NCBI GenBank assembly: GCA_023413645.1
Contig: JAEZPN010000057.1
Coordinates: forward strand, 1-8,010
Direction: 5' to 3'
DNA: 8,010 bases
From: Bacteroidota bacterium
GTDB lineage: Bacteria; Bacteroidota; Bacteroidia; Bacteroidales; Rikenellaceae
In this document: one piece after another, positions 6,809-8,010 of the stretch
Position numbering within the stretch: the stretch's first letter is position 1
Layout of the letters: the number at the start of each line of letters is the position of its first letter
Notes under the pieces: generated by a model
What the model saw: the letters and a program-made list of their open reading frames with translations, nothing else
The model's database searches: none
What the model was told of the DNA's origin: nothing
Position numbers and translations under genes: made by a program

Positions 6809-6845
6809 GTTATACAAAAATATTGGTGAAATAAAGAGAAAAGAA

Positions 6846-7751
6846 ATGAGTAGCAACATTGACATTAAGCGAATTTGTGCGTGGTGTAAGCAAGAATTCA
6901 TCGCACACAAGACAACAACAACCTGCTGTTCGCATCGCTGCGCCAACCTACTTTACAAACAAAGAAAGCGTGAAGCAGCTGTAAAAGCCAATAATCAGGT
7001 TGTCGAGAAAATAATCACAGAAAAGCCTATCGAGAAGATTAAGGAAAAACCATTCCTTACTATTACGGAGGCTGCGGTCTATCTTGGGGTAACTCGCCCT
7101 ACACTCTATGGCTATCTAAGACGAGGAGAACTTAAAGCATCTCGTCTTGGGCATAAGTTCCTATTGCGAAAAGAGGATATTGATACGCTCTTTAATAATC
7201 CAGCAGAATTCAGAGTGCCGACAAGGGATAAACCAGCCATCACCGACTTCTACACCACTGCCGAGATTAAAGAGAAATTCGGTGTTAAGGAATCGTGGAT
7301 TTATGAGATTGCGAAGGAGCATAATATACCTCGCACATTTAATCGTGGCAGAACCTATTGGAGCAAGAAACATATCGACTCTTACTTTGCCAAGAAAGCT
7401 CCTGATGCGAGCATTACAGAGTGGTACAGCGTGGCGGAGTTGCAGGAGAAGTTCGGTATGACGCTATCGGCAATCTACACCTTTGTATATAAGAATGTAA
7501 TTCCCAAGCGCAAGGAGGGCAAGATGGTCTATTACTCGAAAAAGCATTTCGATATAGCCAAAGGTATCGCCACACCCGAAGAGCCGCAATACTACACCAT
7601 TCCCGAAGCGATGGAGAAATACAACCTCACTCGCGACCAGCTCTACCACTATGTGAAGTATCACAACATCACTCGTATCAAGGTTGGCAAATACACAAAG
7701 ATTTTGCGCTCCGAACTCGATAAATTCTTTGAGCCACCGAAGATTGAGTAA
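6846..7751 (+). CDS. Zinc-ribbon, four-HTH DNA-binding protein (excisionase-like) next to integrase
   Basis: This 301-residue protein matches, from memory, a family found beside integrases in Bacteroidales mobile elements. The N-terminus has a probable zinc ribbon: CAWC at 11-14 and CCSHRC at 27-32. A charged linker (about 36-68) leads to an excisionase/MerR-like HTH_17 module at about 70-117 (TITEAAVYLGVTRPTLYGYL). Three more modules with the same plan follow at about 134-182, 192-240 and 248-296. Each has an aromatic pair and a (T/S)xxE start, a KFG/KYN turn, a recognition helix with a tyrosine, a basic wing, and an (I/L/F)D(S/K/I) end. The ATG at 6846 was chosen because MSSNIDIKRICxxC is the usual family start; TTG at 6717 or ATG at 6771 would add 43 or 25 residues encoded by the repeat region. 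The likely role is control of excision/integration or of element genes; this is inferred from position and fold. Codon use is more A/T-rich than in mnmE. Confidence 0.85.
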   Translation: MSSNIDIKRICAWCKQEFIAHKTTTTCCSHRCANLLYKQRKREAAVKANNQVVEKIITEKPIEKIKEKPFLTITEAAVYLGVTRPTLYGYLRRGELKASRLGHKFLLRKEDIDTLFNNPAEFRVPTRDKPAITDFYTTAEIKEKFGVKESWIYEIAKEHNIPRTFNRGRTYWSKKHIDSYFAKKAPDASITEWYSVAELQEKFGMTLSAIYTFVYKNVIPKRKEGKMVYYSKKHFDIAKGIATPEEPQYYTIPEAMEKYNLTRDQLYHYVKYHNITRIKVGKYTKILRSELDKFFEPPKIE

Positions 7752-7759
7752 AGTTACTT

Positions 7760-7781
7760 GATGGTGATTGATACCACCATC
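7760..7781 (+). promoter_or_regulatory. Hairpin between the HTH gene and the integrase gene
   Basis: GATGGTG (7760-7766) pairs perfectly with CACCATC (7775-7781) around an 8-nt loop, 8 bp after the HTH stop and 54 bp before the integrase ATG. No T-run follows directly, so it looks more like a leader structure, an RNA-stability element or an operator palindrome than a strong intrinsic terminator. Confidence 0.45.
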
Positions 7782-7835
7782 GGAACACCAATTTAATTTG
7801 CAACAAAAAGTATAAACAATTAAAACATAGCAACT

Positions 7836-8010
7836 ATGACACTAACTTGCACAAATGTAACCTTGCGCCAAAAGGCACTGCGCAACGACCGTATTTCACT
7901 CTATTTGGATTACTACCCTGCAATCCGCAATCCCTACACAATGAAGATGAGCCGCCGAGAATTCCTCGGTATTTACCTCTATGCCAAGCCACGCAACGAG
8001 CAGCAACGAA
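7836..8010 (+). CDS. Tyrosine recombinase / site-specific integrase (partial, N-terminus only)
   Basis: From the ATG at 7836 an open frame of 58 codons runs off the right edge. The visible residues match the arm-DNA-binding N-terminus common to Bacteroidales phage-type integrases: LRQKALRNDRISLYLDYYP (10-28) and RREFLGIYLYAKP (40-52). In such enzymes this small domain binds arm-type att sites. The SAM-like core-binding domain and the catalytic domain with the R-H-R-Y residues would follow outside the window, so activity cannot be judged. It lies 84 bp after the HTH gene, whose product may act with it. The A+T-rich stretch just upstream of the ATG, 7791-7830, is a plausible promoter area but has no exact TAnnTTTG. 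Family confidence is good despite the short stretch. Confidence 0.85.
   Translation, partial: MTLTCTNVTLRQKALRNDRISLYLDYYPAIRNPYTMKMSRREFLGIYLYAKPRNEQQR

Larger units (their letters stand above)
6665..6845 (+). other. Non-coding, repeat-dense leader; candidate attachment/arm-site region
   Basis: There is no convincing gene here. An in-frame upstream extension of the HTH gene (TTG at 6717, ATGs at 6747 and 6771) is open but is better explained as leader. The stretch contains several short direct repeats spaced by 10 or 11 bp and one 8-bp inverted repeat, each listed separately. Such phased sites next to an integrase locus suggest cooperative binding of an integrase arm domain or an excisionase-like factor. 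Confidence 0.5.
6665..8010 (+). mobile_element. Left end of an integrated element (ICE/prophage-like), partial
   Basis: A repeat-rich non-coding stretch, a Zn-ribbon/multi-HTH DNA-binding protein and a tyrosine recombinase follow each other in the arrangement typical of one end of Bacteroidales integrative elements. The DNA changes in character here: the core genes prefer C at third codon positions, whereas 6600-7751 is visibly more A/T-rich (many AAA, ATT, AAT and GAA codons). The exact boundary is not resolvable from one end; it must lie between the mnmE stop (6595) and the HTH gene start (6846), and 6665 is used only because it is the first base after the terminator. Whether this is an ICE, a mobilisable element or a phage cannot be decided because the cargo lies to the right. 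Confidence 0.7.

Noticed and set aside
6717..6845. N-terminal extension of the HTH protein from TTG 6717, ATG 6747 or ATG 6771
   Set aside because: The extension is encoded by the phased repeat region and the conserved MSSNIDIKRICxxC start fits the ATG at 6846. The ATG at 6771 reads plausibly as protein (MEEFYAILREF), so it remains a minor alternative.
7793..7800. TTAATTTG as a -7 box for the integrase gene
   Set aside because: It has one mismatch to TAnnTTTG at the important A, and there is no well-spaced -33 TTTG. It is possible but too weak to annotate.
1..8010. CRISPR array, tRNA or rRNA gene
   Set aside because: No regularly spaced long direct repeats, tRNA cloverleaf with T-loop consensus, or rRNA-like sequence was seen on either strand.

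Overview
The window looks like chromosomal DNA from a gut-type Bacteroidales bacterium, most likely Alistipes/Rikenellaceae or a near relative. That placement is inferred from gene content and order (parA-parB-DUF5683-MltD), from TAnnTTTG-type -7 boxes in place of sigma70 -10 boxes, from weak Shine-Dalgarno signals, and from codon use in the core genes that clearly favours C at third positions. The genus is not proven by anything here.

Layout. (1) Positions 1-689, minus strand: the first 229 residues of a CPBP-family intramembrane protease, cut by the left edge. (2) Positions 690-894: a divergent intergenic region with one candidate -7 box facing each way. (3) Positions 895-6595, plus strand: a tight five-gene cluster, parA, parB, a DUF5683 protein, a MltD-like lytic transglycosylase with LysM, and mnmE. 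The gaps are 15, 20, 9 and 17 bp, so it is probably one transcript. It joins chromosome segregation (ParA/ParB), envelope and peptidoglycan functions (DUF5683, MltD) and tRNA wobble modification (MnmE). (4) Positions 6636-6664: a perfect 10-bp stem hairpin that probably ends the operon. (5) From about 6665 to the right edge: the left end of an integrated mobile element. It starts with a non-coding stretch rich in short, helically phased direct repeats, followed by a zinc-ribbon/multi-HTH DNA-binding protein (6846-7751), a leader hairpin, and the first 58 codons of a tyrosine recombinase (7836-8010, cut by the right edge).

The element appears to sit just downstream of mnmE without damaging it: MnmE is full length and ends with its catalytic CIGK. 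The HTH protein next to the integrase is likely a recombination directionality or regulatory factor. The phased repeats upstream of it are plausible binding sites for it or for the integrase arm-binding domain.

The most noteworthy signals are this repeat-dense left end, with three unrelated repeat families each spaced at about one helical turn, and the tandemly duplicated domain inside the DUF5683 protein. No clearly new biological system is visible. The cargo of the element lies outside the window.
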